A DNA stretch of 64,000 nt from positions 697,004-761,003 of the forward strand of contig NZ_JADNRM010000001.1 in NCBI RefSeq assembly GCF_021730445.1, in the 5' to 3' direction. This stretch comes from Phocaeicola faecalis (GTDB taxonomy: Bacteria; Bacteroidota; Bacteroidia; Bacteroidales; Bacteroidaceae). The notes under the pieces are model-generated. The model made no database searches. It was given only the letters and a program-made list of their open reading frames with translations, and was not told where the DNA came from. Both the position numbers and the translations under genes were made by a program. Positions 36,119 through 45,184 of this stretch are shown here, piece after piece (the first letter of the stretch is position 1; every line of letters begins with the position of its first letter).

Positions 36119-36736
36119 AACTTAATGACACGGAGTGATTATAAAGATGGCATCTTCTACCTTTCCCCTTATGAAAAAAGCAACTCTGACGAAAATTACA
36201 CGCTACATTCCGTCCTGTCCAAAGGAGTATATGACTGGAATTTGAAGTCGTCCGTCGAACTGACCATGGGCCGCACCAAAGGAAAACAGTGCAATGACGG
36301 AGTGGTTCAGGACTACCGTTATGACTATCTGTCGGTTGAACCCAAGATAATATGGGCGCCTTCCCGACTGTTTGAAGCTGCGTATCAAGCCAAATTGAGT
36401 TGCGGGAGTTCAAAAATAGGCGACGACAAACGGCTGGATGCCCTGTGGAACCTGTCACAGCGCCTGACACTGAGCATGGGATGGGGCGATACTGATTTCC
36501 GGCTTTCGGGAGAACATTTTTATAATGACATCGACCGCACACAGCATCTCAACACATGGCTGGCAGACGCTTCACTGGTACAGCGTGTGGGAAAATGGCG
36601 CTTCACAGCCTCCGTCACCAATTTACTAAATAAAAAGGAATACAGTTATACCCTATATTCGGCTGTACAAAGCTCCACTTCATGGGTAAAACTCCGGCCG
36701 CGCGAGTATCTTCTTTCCATCCAATATCAATGGTAG
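36105..36736 (+). pseudogene. Remnant of a TonB-dependent receptor (C-terminal barrel part)
   Basis: About 210 codons in the plus frame 2 resemble the last third of a TonB-dependent barrel: NYTLHSVLSKGVYDWNLKSSVELTMGRTKG, TDFRLSGEHFYNDIDRTQHLNTWLADASLVQRVGKWRFTASVTNLLNKKEYSY, and the final aromatic PREYLLSIQYQW. There is no signal peptide, plug or first barrel strands, so the 5' part is missing. The 35945-36104 start of the open frame is antisense to the response-regulator remnant, not receptor sequence. The kinase gene starts 79 bases downstream. Confidence 0.75.
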
Positions 36737-36815
36737 AGATTTAAAAATAGGATATTTGTGCTTCAATTTGTTTCTTTTTACGTATGTTTGTAAACAAACT
36801 ATTAGCACACCTACT

Positions 36816-38843
36816 ATGAAAATACGAATAAAGATGCTGACGAGCTTCTGGAGTATAATGCTGGGAGCCGCGTGTGTCATTTCTTGTGGGACAAAACAGA
36901 AAAGGGCATTCAATGCTTTTGACACCTATCTCCAGTTCTTTCAGGAAGTCAACGACTCCTTGTCCAAGAATCCCCGATATGTCTGCGCCGAAACACAGAA
37001 GCGTATGGCTGCCACCGCCGACAGCACCACTTATTACTACTATATGATGTTGCTGGCCAAAGCCTATATGTTCCGGTCGGATATGGATTCCGCCGCCGTG
37101 TGCATGAATCAGGCAGAAGCCTATTGCCGTCGCAACGCACTCACACCGCAAGTATCCGATTTATATGCCGACATCTATAATATGCGCGGAAATGTACTCG
37201 CACGCCAGGCATTGGTAGACTCGGCAGTCATTTGTTTCAGCAAGGCACTCAACTATCGACTGAACGGAGACAGAAAAGAAGTGTTGCCCGACATTTCAAT
37301 AAACCTTGCCGATGCCTACGTACGCACAGGACAATACGATAAAGGTGCATTGTGGTATCGGAAGGCACTGTCGTTTTTCGACTCACTGCGCATTCCCGAA
37401 GCCAAACGCTTCCCGGCCTACTACGGATTGGCACAAGTATATATGGAATTGCGCGATTTCGAATTGTGCGACTATTACTACGACATGGCTGCCCGCCAAT
37501 ATGAAGAGATGATGCCTTACGAGAAATGCATTTACCTCAACAACCGCGGAAACTCCTATTACTTCCGCAAGGATTATCCGCGTGCACTCGAAATGTTCAG
37601 AAAAGAACTGGCATTTGCACACACTTATCCCGATATGGTTTTCGAGGTTCACCTGAGCGAGATGAATTTGGGAGAGACCTTCCTGCTGATGAATCAAACA
37701 GATTCCGCCGCTTTCTATCTGGCTAAGTGTGAGGATTTCTTCCGGTCTATCGGAAACATCAGCGCACTCTATTATCTGGATACACAGCTGATAGAACTGG
37801 CATTGAAACAAAACAATCTCGCCTTGGCACGCAAACGTCTTGCCGAAGCCGTGAAGCCCGATTATGTGGAGCCCAATATGCTGCACATCCGTAACCGCTA
37901 CCTACAGCATTATTACGAGGAAACGGGAGACTATAAGAAAGCCTATCATTATCAGCGGGAGAACCAGCGCATTGACGACTCCACCCGCAATGAGCGCATC
38001 AAGATGCGCACCGCCGAAATCGACTTGAAATACCGGCAGGACACTACGCTGATGAAGCAAAAGATATTCATTCAGCAGAAAGAAAACGAGGTGCTGGAAC
38101 TCCACCAGCGCATGTATGTGTGGATGTCTGTCTGTTTCCTGATTCTGATATTGGTTGTCTTTATCTATCTTTACAATAAGAAGCAACGCCACCTGCTCAG
38201 AATGCGCAGCCAGAACATGATTAACACGCTGCGCATGGAGAATATCCGCAACCGTGTTTCGCCCCACTTCATCTTCAATGTGCTGAACAGGGAAATGAAC
38301 AGCCATAGCAACGGACACGGCGAGAACATGCAACAGTTGGTAAAGTTGATGCGCCGCAACCTTGAACTGACCGAGCACCTCTGTGTCACTCTGGATGAAG
38401 AACTCGACTTTGTACAGACCTATATAGAACTGGAACGCAAATCACTGGGAGACACTTTCGCACTGTCTGTCCATGTGGATGAAACCATCGATTCCGCCCG
38501 CGAGATTCTTCCTGCCATGATGATTCAGATTCCGGTGGAGAATGCCATCAAGCATGCACTAAGGGATAAACCGGGGAAAAAGAATCTGTGGATTGACATC
38601 AGGCGTGAACCGACGGGAGCCATCTGCATCAAGATAAGGGACAACGGCGGAGGATACAGGGCAAGCAGCCACAACCGGGGTACGGGAACCGGCATGAAAG
38701 TAATTCTTCAAACGGTTCAGATGCTCAACGGCCATAACAAGAAGCATATAGACATCGCTGTCAATAATGTGCCGCTGGGAGGAGGAGAAACAGGTTGCGA
38801 ATTTGTCGTGATACTTCCCCAAGGTTATGATTATAACTTTTAA
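36816..38843 (+). CDS. TPR sensor histidine kinase (LytS/HisKA_7TM-independent, His_kinase family)
   Basis: 675 aa from ATG 36816. A signal peptide (residues 1-25, possible lipobox VISC) leads to a periplasmic TPR region (about 40-400: YYMMLLAKAYMFRSDMDSAAVCMNQAEAYC and similar helical pairs), one transmembrane helix (about 433-453, MYVWMSVCFLILILVVFIYLY) and a cytoplasmic kinase of the HPK7/LytS-like type. The phosphoacceptor is His 484 in VSPHFIFNVLN, and the ATPase has IPVENAIKHALRDKPG (N box) and IRDNGGGYRASSHNRGTGTGM (G boxes). It signals to the LytTR regulator 134 bases downstream. Confidence 0.88.
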   Translation: MKIRIKMLTSFWSIMLGAACVISCGTKQKRAFNAFDTYLQFFQEVNDSLSKNPRYVCAETQKRMAATADSTTYYYYMMLLAKAYMFRSDMDSAAVCMNQAEAYCRRNALTPQVSDLYADIYNMRGNVLARQALVDSAVICFSKALNYRLNGDRKEVLPDISINLADAYVRTGQYDKGALWYRKALSFFDSLRIPEAKRFPAYYGLAQVYMELRDFELCDYYYDMAARQYEEMMPYEKCIYLNNRGNSYYFRKDYPRALEMFRKELAFAHTYPDMVFEVHLSEMNLGETFLLMNQTDSAAFYLAKCEDFFRSIGNISALYYLDTQLIELALKQNNLALARKRLAEAVKPDYVEPNMLHIRNRYLQHYYEETGDYKKAYHYQRENQRIDDSTRNERIKMRTAEIDLKYRQDTTLMKQKIFIQQKENEVLELHQRMYVWMSVCFLILILVVFIYLYNKKQRHLLRMRSQNMINTLRMENIRNRVSPHFIFNVLNREMNSHSNGHGENMQQLVKLMRRNLELTEHLCVTLDEELDFVQTYIELERKSLGDTFALSVHVDETIDSAREILPAMMIQIPVENAIKHALRDKPGKKNLWIDIRREPTGAICIKIRDNGGGYRASSHNRGTGTGMKVILQTVQMLNGHNKKHIDIAVNNVPLGGGETGCEFVVILPQGYDYNF

Positions 38844-38977
38844 AAAGCTGTTTAACGACTATTTTCACACGGATAGTTCCTGTTTGAAGCCGGATATCCA
38901 CAAATGCAGAATTATCGGTTTGTATCTTAAAAGATGTTTCTCTACTTTTGTTTCATTAATCATGGTAAACAAATTAT

Positions 38978-39739
38978 ATGGACAGGCTTTATAAAGTATT
39001 GATTATAGATGATGATGAGTATTCGGCGGATAACCTTTGCATGGAGCTGAAGCGTTATGGACAGTTGGCAATAGAGGGTATTGCCCGCAATGGCTCTAAT
39101 GGAAAGAAAATGATAGACAAGCTTCGTCCCGATATTTTGTTTCTGGATGTGGAGTTACCCGACATGAAAGGGATGGAGCTGTTGGAGCAGACCAACAGTT
39201 GTGTTACATGGAGCATGCAGGTGGTCTTTTATACTGCCTATGACAAATACATGATTAATGCCATCCGCGAGTCTGCTTTCGATTATTTGCTGAAACCGAT
39301 AGACAGGAAAGAACTGGACTGCATTATCACCCGTTTTCTGAAAAAGATGGACGAACCGGCTGCACCGGTGACTATTCCGCCACAAGTATATTCGGCCGGC
39401 GAACATACATTTATGATTTCCACTCCCACCAATGACTTGCGCGTTCTCCGTTCTATCGATATCGGGTTCTTCCGCTATAACTCCGACCGCAAATTATGGG
39501 AGGTGGTACTGAACAATCAGGTTCCCCTGCTACTGAAGAAAAATACCACAGCGCATCAGATAACAGAGTACGCTCCCTGCTTTGTGCAGATACACCAATC
39601 TTATATCATCAATATCAATTATCTGATAATGATAAAGGAGAACCGTTGCGTCATGTACCCTCCTTTCGAAAAAATAACAGAGCTGATTGTCTCAAAGAAG
39701 TTTAAGAAAACATTGCAGGACTCTTTCTATCAATTATAA
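38978..39739 (+). CDS. LytTR-family response regulator
   Basis: 253 aa. Receiver domain residues 1-125: acidic pocket DDDE (11-14), phospho-acceptor Asp 57 in ILFLDVELPD, and FYTAYDKY with the conserved switch Thr/Tyr, then LKPID. A linker precedes a C-terminal LytTR DNA-binding domain (about 145-253: LLKKNTTAHQITEYAPCFVQIHQSYIININYL is the typical block). LytTR regulators usually pair with LytS-type kinases, as here. Target genes are not visible in the window. No separate promoter was identified in the 134-base gap. Confidence 0.9.
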   Translation: MDRLYKVLIIDDDEYSADNLCMELKRYGQLAIEGIARNGSNGKKMIDKLRPDILFLDVELPDMKGMELLEQTNSCVTWSMQVVFYTAYDKYMINAIRESAFDYLLKPIDRKELDCIITRFLKKMDEPAAPVTIPPQVYSAGEHTFMISTPTNDLRVLRSIDIGFFRYNSDRKLWEVVLNNQVPLLLKKNTTAHQITEYAPCFVQIHQSYIININYLIMIKENRCVMYPPFEKITELIVSKKFKKTLQDSFYQL

Positions 39740-39768
39740 CATGATGAGGAAATGATTATACCGTAGAG

Positions 39769-39972
39769 GTGTGTCAAAACTAAAATGGCCTATCCAATCG
39801 TCAGCTGTAGGGGCAGGGTTTGCCTGCCCGAAGACACAAAGCCCGAAGACACAAAGCCCGAAGACACAAAGTCCGAAGACACAAAGCCCGAAGACACAAG
39901 GCAAACTGTTTTCGGGCGAGCGAACCTCGCCCCTACGAACTAAACGACAGTATTATCCACATTTTGACACAA
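39769..39972. repeat. Inverted-repeat element, copy 2 (204 bp), with tandem expansion
   Basis: Same element as 34819-34962: it begins GTGTGTCAAAAC and ends with the inverted ATTTTGACACAA, with the same two hairpins (GGGCAGG/CCTGCCC and GGGCGAG/CTCGCCC). It is 60 bp longer, fully explained by four extra 15-bp units between the hairpins. Like copy 1 it lies between convergent genes (response regulator and sulfatase). Confidence 0.85.
39827..39901. repeat. 15-bp tandem repeat, five units
   Basis: Five consecutive units of CCCGAAGACACAAAG at 39827, 39842, 39857, 39872 and 39887; the fourth starts with T instead of C, and the fifth ends AGG. Copy 1 of the element has one unit. This is a candidate variable-number tandem repeat. 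Confidence 0.95.
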
Positions 39973-39998
39973 CCCCTACGAGATAAATCAAGTGAGTA

Positions 39999-41507
39999 TC
40001 ATTTCTTTTTCGGATAATTAGGTCCGTAGAGCATAGTCTTTTCACGCACCACCAATTGTCCGTCTTTCACAAACTCTTCACCGCGTTCGCTCAGATGGCG
40101 CACCATTTCAGCACGCATCTCAGCCAGTTGCTTTTTATATTTCTTGTCGTTGGCAGCATTGTGCAGTTCTTTCGGGTCTTTTACCATATCGAACAGTTGT
40201 TCTTCTCCGGTGTGGAAATACCAAACGTACTTAATCTTGCCGTCAGTCAGGGCACACCAATAATTATCGGCACTATAACAGGTAGCATGCTCCAAATCGA
40301 TATATTTGCGCCAGTTGGTTTCCGTACCTTTGGCCAGTGCCAGCAACGAACGTCCGTCCATATCGGCAGGAACAGTTGCATCGGCTGTTTCGAGGAAAGT
40401 AGGAAGAAGGTCACGAAGTTCTACAGGAGCATCCACTTTTCCCGGAGCCACTTTCTCTGCTGCAGGCCATTTCACGATATAAGGAATATGTGTAGAGCCT
40501 TCATACGGATATGTCTTTCTCCAATGATAATGGTCGCCCATCATGTCACCATGATCGGATACAAAGATAATCAAGGCATTGTCATACATACCTTTTTCTT
40601 TCAAAGCCTTCACCACGCGACCTATCTGCTCGTCTATAAACGTGATATTGGCATAATAATAACGTTTGGAATTACGCGCATACTCGTCACCGAAGTTGCC
40701 GTAAGGCGCATCTTTGGCAGCCTTTTCAGGGTCAAGCTGCCCGGCCCATTTGCCACACCAGTCACCGATAAACGGATCGGGCACCTGAGCATCTTTATAC
40801 ATATCGAGATATCGCTGCGGCGGATCATACGGACTGTGAGGGCGTGCAAAGGATACCTTCAGGAATAATGGCTTCTCATTATTGTCATAGTTTTGAATAA
40901 GCTGGCAAGCCATCTCTCCCGTCCAATAAGTGGGATGAAGATTTTCCGACAATTTATAGATGGAAGCACTGTGGTCGTTCCAGCCGATACCGGTCTCATC
41001 GGGATTCTTTCCGGGGGCCTGTATCTGGAACCACTGGCGATAGTCACTGGTGAAGTTAGGGTCTTCTATGCGTCCGCTTTCATCCAGCAACGTCCCCTCA
41101 AAGCCGTGTTTGACGCGCTGCGGATGCCAATGCATCTTTCCGATACCGAAAGTGTAATAGCCGGCATCCTTCATCATCTGCGGCATCTCATATTTATATT
41201 CGGGTGACACTTCTCCATAGCCCAGCAAGCCGTGATGCCAGGGAGAAAGTCCGGTGAGCATTCCCGCACGAGCAGGAGTACTGCTGGGACAAGAAGAATA
41301 TCCATTCATAAACAGTGTTCCCTCGCCGGCCAACCGGTCCAGATTGGGAGAGATGACAGTCTCATTGCCCATACAGCCCAAGGCGTCGCCCCGTTGTTGG
41401 TCAGTCATTATCAAGATAACATGTGGATGTTTTTGCGCGTAAGCAAACGAAGAACATAGTCCGGCTGTGACAGCCAATGTACATTTCAAATTGGTTACAA
41501 TACTCAT
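39999..41507 (-). CDS. Secreted sulfatase, Ser-type formylglycine
   Basis: 502 aa with a signal peptide (cleavage near residue 24, SFAYAQ). The metal-binding N-terminus HVILIMTDQQRGDALG, the substrate loop and C-terminal KTYPYEGSTHIPYIVKWP are standard for S1 sulfatases. The modification site is S76-T-P-A-R80 followed by AGMLTG; in anaerobes Ser-type sulfatases are activated by a radical SAM maturase (anSME), which is not encoded here. It hydrolyses sulfate esters on a glycan (for example mucin or glycosaminoglycan), substrate unknown. No TonB transporter of the same locus is adjacent. Confidence 0.92.
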   Translation of the reverse strand: MSIVTNLKCTLAVTAGLCSSFAYAQKHPHVILIMTDQQRGDALGCMGNETVISPNLDRLAGEGTLFMNGYSSCPSSTPARAGMLTGLSPWHHGLLGYGEVSPEYKYEMPQMMKDAGYYTFGIGKMHWHPQRVKHGFEGTLLDESGRIEDPNFTSDYRQWFQIQAPGKNPDETGIGWNDHSASIYKLSENLHPTYWTGEMACQLIQNYDNNEKPLFLKVSFARPHSPYDPPQRYLDMYKDAQVPDPFIGDWCGKWAGQLDPEKAAKDAPYGNFGDEYARNSKRYYYANITFIDEQIGRVVKALKEKGMYDNALIIFVSDHGDMMGDHYHWRKTYPYEGSTHIPYIVKWPAAEKVAPGKVDAPVELRDLLPTFLETADATVPADMDGRSLLALAKGTETNWRKYIDLEHATCYSADNYWCALTDGKIKYVWYFHTGEEQLFDMVKDPKELHNAANDKKYKKQLAEMRAEMVRHLSERGEEFVKDGQLVVREKTMLYGPNYPKKK

Positions 41508-41538
41508 ATTTATTTTGGTTTTTCATGGTGTTATGCAG

Positions 41539-41546
41539 CAAAGATA
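41539..41546 (-). promoter_or_regulatory. Predicted sulfatase promoter, -7 box
   Basis: On the minus strand TATCTTTG, a full match, 31 bases before the sulfatase ATG. The -33 region has no clear TTTG at the expected spacing. Confidence 0.5.
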
Positions 41547-41608
41547 GTAAATTTTCGGATACGCTGAACTACAAATCACAACAGAAAAAGGGTTTGATAT
41601 GCATCAAA

Positions 41609-41639
41609 TTGTTTTATAGAAAGCTTTATCGTATCTTTG
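41609..41639 (+). promoter_or_regulatory. Predicted promoter of the DUF4923 gene
   Basis: TTGT (41609-41612), a 19-base spacer and TATCTTTG (41632-41639) fit the Bacteroides consensus, 28 bases before the start codon. Confidence 0.65.
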
Positions 41640-41667
41640 CAACCGTTTAATAAAACCTAATAGAAAG

Positions 41668-42264
41668 ATGAAGAAGAGAATTTTACTGAAAAGTATTTGG
41701 ATTTTATTGGTGATGTGTGGGGTGTCTGCCAATGCCGGAGCACAGGATTTGAAATCCATATTGTCGGGGGTGGCGAAGGCTGTTGTCGGAAATAAGGCTA
41801 CAACGGCTTCTTCTATTATCGGCACATGGACGTACTCCGGTCCTGAATGTCAGTTCGAAAGTGAGAACCTGTTGGCAAAGGCCGGTGGCGAAGTGGCTGC
41901 TAAGGAAGTGGAAGAGAAAATGACGGCCGTGTATAACAAAGTAGGTATGGATAATATCCGCTACACTTTCAATGAAGACGGAACTTACTCTTATCAGATG
42001 AAAAAACGTACGGTTACGGGGACTTATGTGTTTGATGATGCCGCAAAGACCATTACCATGACAGGCAAACTGGGACTGAAGACTGTGGCTTATGTCACAG
42101 TGACAGGCAATGACATGAGTATGGTGTTCAAAGCGGACAAATTGATGTCCATCCTGAAGACCATTACCGGAGCAGCATCGAAAGTGAACTCCACCGCAGC
42201 CACCATCAACAGTGTGGCGGGAGCTTATGACGGTCTGATGCTGGGCTTTGAGCTGAAGAAATAA
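41668..42264 (+). CDS. DUF4923 family secreted protein
   Basis: 198 aa with a signal peptide (WILLVMCGVSANAGAQ, cleavage near 25). The remainder fits DUF4923: SIIGTWTYSGPECQFESENLLAKAGGEVAAKEVEEKM, then a lipocalin-like set of strands (YTFNEDGTYSYQMKKRTVTGTYVFDDAAKTITM). Probably a periplasmic or outer-membrane protein; function not known. Monocistronic by its promoter and the inverted repeat after it. Confidence 0.8.
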   Translation: MKKRILLKSIWILLVMCGVSANAGAQDLKSILSGVAKAVVGNKATTASSIIGTWTYSGPECQFESENLLAKAGGEVAAKEVEEKMTAVYNKVGMDNIRYTFNEDGTYSYQMKKRTVTGTYVFDDAAKTITMTGKLGLKTVAYVTVTGNDMSMVFKADKLMSILKTITGAASKVNSTAATINSVAGAYDGLMLGFELKK

Positions 42265-42297
42265 GCCGGATGGAGTATTCGTGCGAAGCCATTTATA

Positions 42298-42369
42298 GTT
42301 TAGGCACGGAGATTACGGATTTTTACGGAACTAATCCTCCGTATCCATCCGCATCATCCGTGCCTAAAC
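42298..42369. repeat. Inverted repeat between the DUF4923 gene and recA
   Basis: Perfect 13-bp arms GTTTAGGCACGGA (42298-42310) and TCCGTGCCTAAAC (42357-42369) enclose a loop with further CGGA/TCCG words (GATTACGGA, CTCCGTATCC). It separates two convergent genes and could terminate both, though T-runs are lacking. It resembles a dispersed element more than a terminator. Confidence 0.7.
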
Positions 42370-42376
42370 AGTATAT

Positions 42377-43420
42377 TTATTCTTTATCCTTCAGTGCGGC
42401 AAAGATAAGTCCTTCCAGTTCTTCCGCCAGTTCGGGGTTGTCCTGAATAACCTGTTTGGAAGCATCACGGCCTTGTCCCAGTTTGGTATCATTATAGCTG
42501 TACCACGAACCGCTTTTCTTGATAATGCCGAGTTCGGCTCCCAAATCGATAATTTCTCCGGCTCTGGAGATACCTTCGCCAAACATGATATCGAATTCGG
42601 CTTTGCGGAAAGGAGGAGCCACTTTATTCTTCACCACCTTTACACGTGTCTGATTTCCGATTACTTCCTCGCCGTCCTTCAACTGTGTGGCACGACGGAT
42701 ATCCAGACGTACCGAAGCATAGAACTTCAAGGCATTACCACCGGTGGTTGTTTCGGGATTGCCGAACATTACACCGATTTTCTCACGCAACTGGTTGATA
42801 AAGATACAAGTCGTATTGGTCTTGCTGATGGCAGAGGTGAGCTTGCGCAATGCCTGTGACATCAAACGTGCCTGAAGTCCCACTTTATTGTCACCCATAT
42901 CACCTTCGATTTCAGCTTTCGGTGTCAGTGCCGCAACAGAGTCAATCACAATAATATCGATGGCCGAAGAGCGAATCAACTGTTCCGCAATTTCCAATGC
43001 CTGCTCGCCGTTGTCCGGCTGAGAAATCCACAGGTTATCTACATCCACTCCCAGTTTGGAGGCATAGAAACGGTCGAATGCATGTTCCGCGTCGATAAAT
43101 GCAGCGATACCTCCCGCTTTTTGAGCTTCGGCAATCGCATGGATAGCCAATGTTGTTTTACCGGATGATTCAGGGCCGTATATTTCAATAATTCTTCCTT
43201 TCGGATAACCGCCTACGCCGAGTGCGGCGTTCAAGGCGATGGAACCGGTCGGAATCACCTCTACCTGCTGAACGTTTTCATCTCCCAATTTCATGATAGA
43301 GCCTTTGCCGAAGTTCTTCTCTATCTTGTCCATTGCAGCTTGCAGCGCTTTCAGTTTTTCGCTGGTTCCGGCACCCGGCCCTGCTGTGAATGGAATTTCT
43401 TCGTTATCTTTTTTAGCCAT
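42377..43420 (-). CDS. recA: Recombinase RecA
   Basis: 347 aa, normal length. Walker A GPESSGKT (82-89), the L1/L2 region with [38 protein letters not shown], and the MAW-type helix at the N-terminus ([20 protein letters not shown]) are all present. RecA pairs DNA strands in homologous recombination and promotes LexA cleavage. The next minus-strand gene upstream is bcp, 28 bases away, so they may share a transcript. Confidence 0.97.
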   Translation of the reverse strand: MAKKDNEEIPFTAGPGAGTSEKLKALQAAMDKIEKNFGKGSIMKLGDENVQQVEVIPTGSIALNAALGVGGYPKGRIIEIYGPESSGKTTLAIHAIAEAQKAGGIAAFIDAEHAFDRFYASKLGVDVDNLWISQPDNGEQALEIAEQLIRSSAIDIIVIDSVAALTPKAEIEGDMGDNKVGLQARLMSQALRKLTSAISKTNTTCIFINQLREKIGVMFGNPETTTGGNALKFYASVRLDIRRATQLKDGEEVIGNQTRVKVVKNKVAPPFRKAEFDIMFGEGISRAGEIIDLGAELGIIKKSGSWYSYNDTKLGQGRDASKQVIQDNPELAEELEGLIFAALKDKE

Positions 43421-43448
43421 AAGATTTCTTTTTGGTCTGTTAAGTAAA

Positions 43449-43895
43449 TTATAAAATTTGCTGAGCGTGCTCTTTTGTCTTCACCTCTTTGGGAGAGATG
43501 ACACGCTCGATTACACCTTCTTCGTTTATGATAAAAGTAGTGCGGAACGTACCCATATATTTGCGTCCATACATACTCTTCTCGCCCCATACGCCAAACT
43601 GCTCCACCAGTTTCTTGTCGGTGTCTGCGATTAGCGTAAAAGGCAGTTCGTTTTTCTCGATAAACTTCTGATGCGACTTGGCATCGTTGACACTCACCCC
43701 TATCACTTCGTAACCTTTGGCACGCAGTTCGGAATAGTTGTCACGCAGGTTGCACGCCTGTGCAGTGCAACCGGAAGTCATATCTTTAGGATAAAAATAG
43801 AGTACTATTTTCTTTCCTTTATAATTGCTCAAACGAATTTCTTCTCCCTTTTCGTTCAAGCCCAGTATTTCGGGAGCCTTGTCTCCTACGTTCAT
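43449..43895 (-). CDS. bcp: Thioredoxin-dependent thiol peroxidase (BCP/PrxQ)
   Basis: 148 aa. Peroxiredoxin fold with [15 protein letters not shown]: peroxidatic Cys 43 and resolving Cys 48, the PrxQ spacing. It reduces peroxides with thioredoxin electrons. It starts 15 bases after the end of the dehydrogenase gene, so bcp and recA probably follow it in one operon. Confidence 0.95.
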   Translation of the reverse strand: MNVGDKAPEILGLNEKGEEIRLSNYKGKKIVLYFYPKDMTSGCTAQACNLRDNYSELRAKGYEVIGVSVNDAKSHQKFIEKNELPFTLIADTDKKLVEQFGVWGEKSMYGRKYMGTFRTTFIINEEGVIERVISPKEVKTKEHAQQIL

Positions 43896-43910
43896 ATCCT
43901 GTCCCTGTTT

Positions 43911-45104
43911 TTAAAGTTCCAAATCTCCGTCCAACACTTCGTGCCAAGGCAAACCCTGCTTATTGAGCTGTTCCATGAACGGGTCCGGGTCAAACTCTTC
44001 CACATTCCATACACCGGCACGTTTCCACAGTCCTTTGAGGAACATCATGGCACCAATCATGGCAGGCACACCGGTGGTATAGCTGACGCCCTGCATACCG
44101 GTTTCCTTGTAAGCTTCCTGGTGGCTACAGTTATTATACACATAGTAAGTGCGCTCTTTGCCGTCTTTGATACCACGGATGCGGCAACCGATAGAGGTTT
44201 CGCCTTCGTAGTTCTCACCCAAATCCTGCGGGTTGGGCAATACGGCTTTCAGGAATTGCAAGGGAACAATTTTCATGCCGTTATAATCTATTTCGTCGAT
44301 GCGTGCCATACCGATATTCTGGATTACACGCAAGTGAGTCAGATACTCCTGTCCGAAAGTCATCCAGAAGCGGGCGCGCTTGATAGTCGGGAAATTCTTG
44401 ACCAACGACTCCAGTTCTTCGTGATACAGCAAATACGAGTCACGGGGACCGATGTTGGGATAAGTCAAATCCTTATGAAATTCCAGCGGCTTGGTAGTCA
44501 CCCATTTGCCGTCTTCATAATAACGTCCGTTTTGAGTGATTTCGCGAATATTGATTTCGGGATTGAAGTTGGTGGCAAATGCCTTATGATGATTACCGGC
44601 ATTGCAGTCCACGATGTCCAGATAATGCATCTCATCAAAGTGGTGCTTGGCAGCATACGCCGTATAGATGCCGCTTACCCCCGGGTCGAAACCGCAACCG
44701 AGAATAGCTGTCAGACCGGCTTCTTCGAAACGTTTCTTGTAAGCCCATTGCCAGCTGTATTCGAAGTGGGCTTCATCTTTCGGTTCATAATTGGCTGTAT
44801 CCAGATAGTTCACTCCGGCTTTCAGACAGGCCTCCATAATGGTAAGGTCCTGATAAGGCAGGGCTACATTGATAACGATTTCGGGTTTAAAACTATTAAA
44901 AAGTTCCACCAGTTCGTCTACATTGTCTGCATCGACCTGAGCTGTTTTAATAGCAGGATTACCGATTGCCTTAACGATTGCATCACATTTTGATTTGGTG
45001 CGGCTGGCAATCATAATGTCTGTAAAAACATCAGGATTCTGAGCCACTTTGTGTGCCACGACAGTACCTACACCGCCTGCACCGATAATTAATACTTTAC
45101 CCAT
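43911..45104 (-). CDS. Saccharopine-dehydrogenase-family protein, probable carboxy(nor)spermidine dehydrogenase
   Basis: 397 aa. Rossmann start KVLIIGAGGVGTVVAHK (GAGGVG 8-13), then VALPYQDLTIMEACLKAGVNYLDTANYEP, GCGFDPGVSGIYTAYAAKH, and a C-terminal YTTGVPAMIGAMMFLKGLW, the pattern of the carboxynorspermidine synthase/dehydrogenase branch rather than true saccharopine dehydrogenase. In Bacteroides spermidine is made by this alternative route, with a carboxy(nor)spermidine decarboxylase elsewhere. A -7 match (TATCTTTG, minus strand, 45167-45160) precedes it by 55 bases. It heads the apparent unit with bcp and recA. Confidence 0.85.
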   Translation of the reverse strand: MGKVLIIGAGGVGTVVAHKVAQNPDVFTDIMIASRTKSKCDAIVKAIGNPAIKTAQVDADNVDELVELFNSFKPEIVINVALPYQDLTIMEACLKAGVNYLDTANYEPKDEAHFEYSWQWAYKKRFEEAGLTAILGCGFDPGVSGIYTAYAAKHHFDEMHYLDIVDCNAGNHHKAFATNFNPEINIREITQNGRYYEDGKWVTTKPLEFHKDLTYPNIGPRDSYLLYHEELESLVKNFPTIKRARFWMTFGQEYLTHLRVIQNIGMARIDEIDYNGMKIVPLQFLKAVLPNPQDLGENYEGETSIGCRIRGIKDGKERTYYVYNNCSHQEAYKETGMQGVSYTTGVPAMIGAMMFLKGLWKRAGVWNVEEFDPDPFMEQLNKQGLPWHEVLDGDLEL

Positions 45105-45119
45105 TTGTTCTCTTTAGAT

Positions 45120-45162
45120 TAAAAAATAAATTGCCCGGTAAAACATACCGTTTGCCGGGCAA
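45120..45162 (-). terminator. Terminator after the BamE-tailed gene, overlapping the next promoter
   Basis: On the minus strand TTGCCCGG (45162-45155) pairs with CCGGGCAA (45138-45131), with an inner four-base pairing, followed by TTTATTTTTT. It follows the stop codon of the 45185-46438 gene, yet the -7 box of the dehydrogenase gene (45167-45160) overlaps its 5' arm, an unusually compact junction. Confidence 0.65.
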
Positions 45163-45184
45163 AGATAACAAAATATTTTGGGTA

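Noticed and set aside
39827..39901. 15-bp tandem array as a CRISPR array
   Set aside because: Units are contiguous with no spacers, and no cas genes are present.
42298..42369. Strong intrinsic terminator
   Set aside because: The stem is good but no T-run follows on either strand, so it is listed as a repeat.
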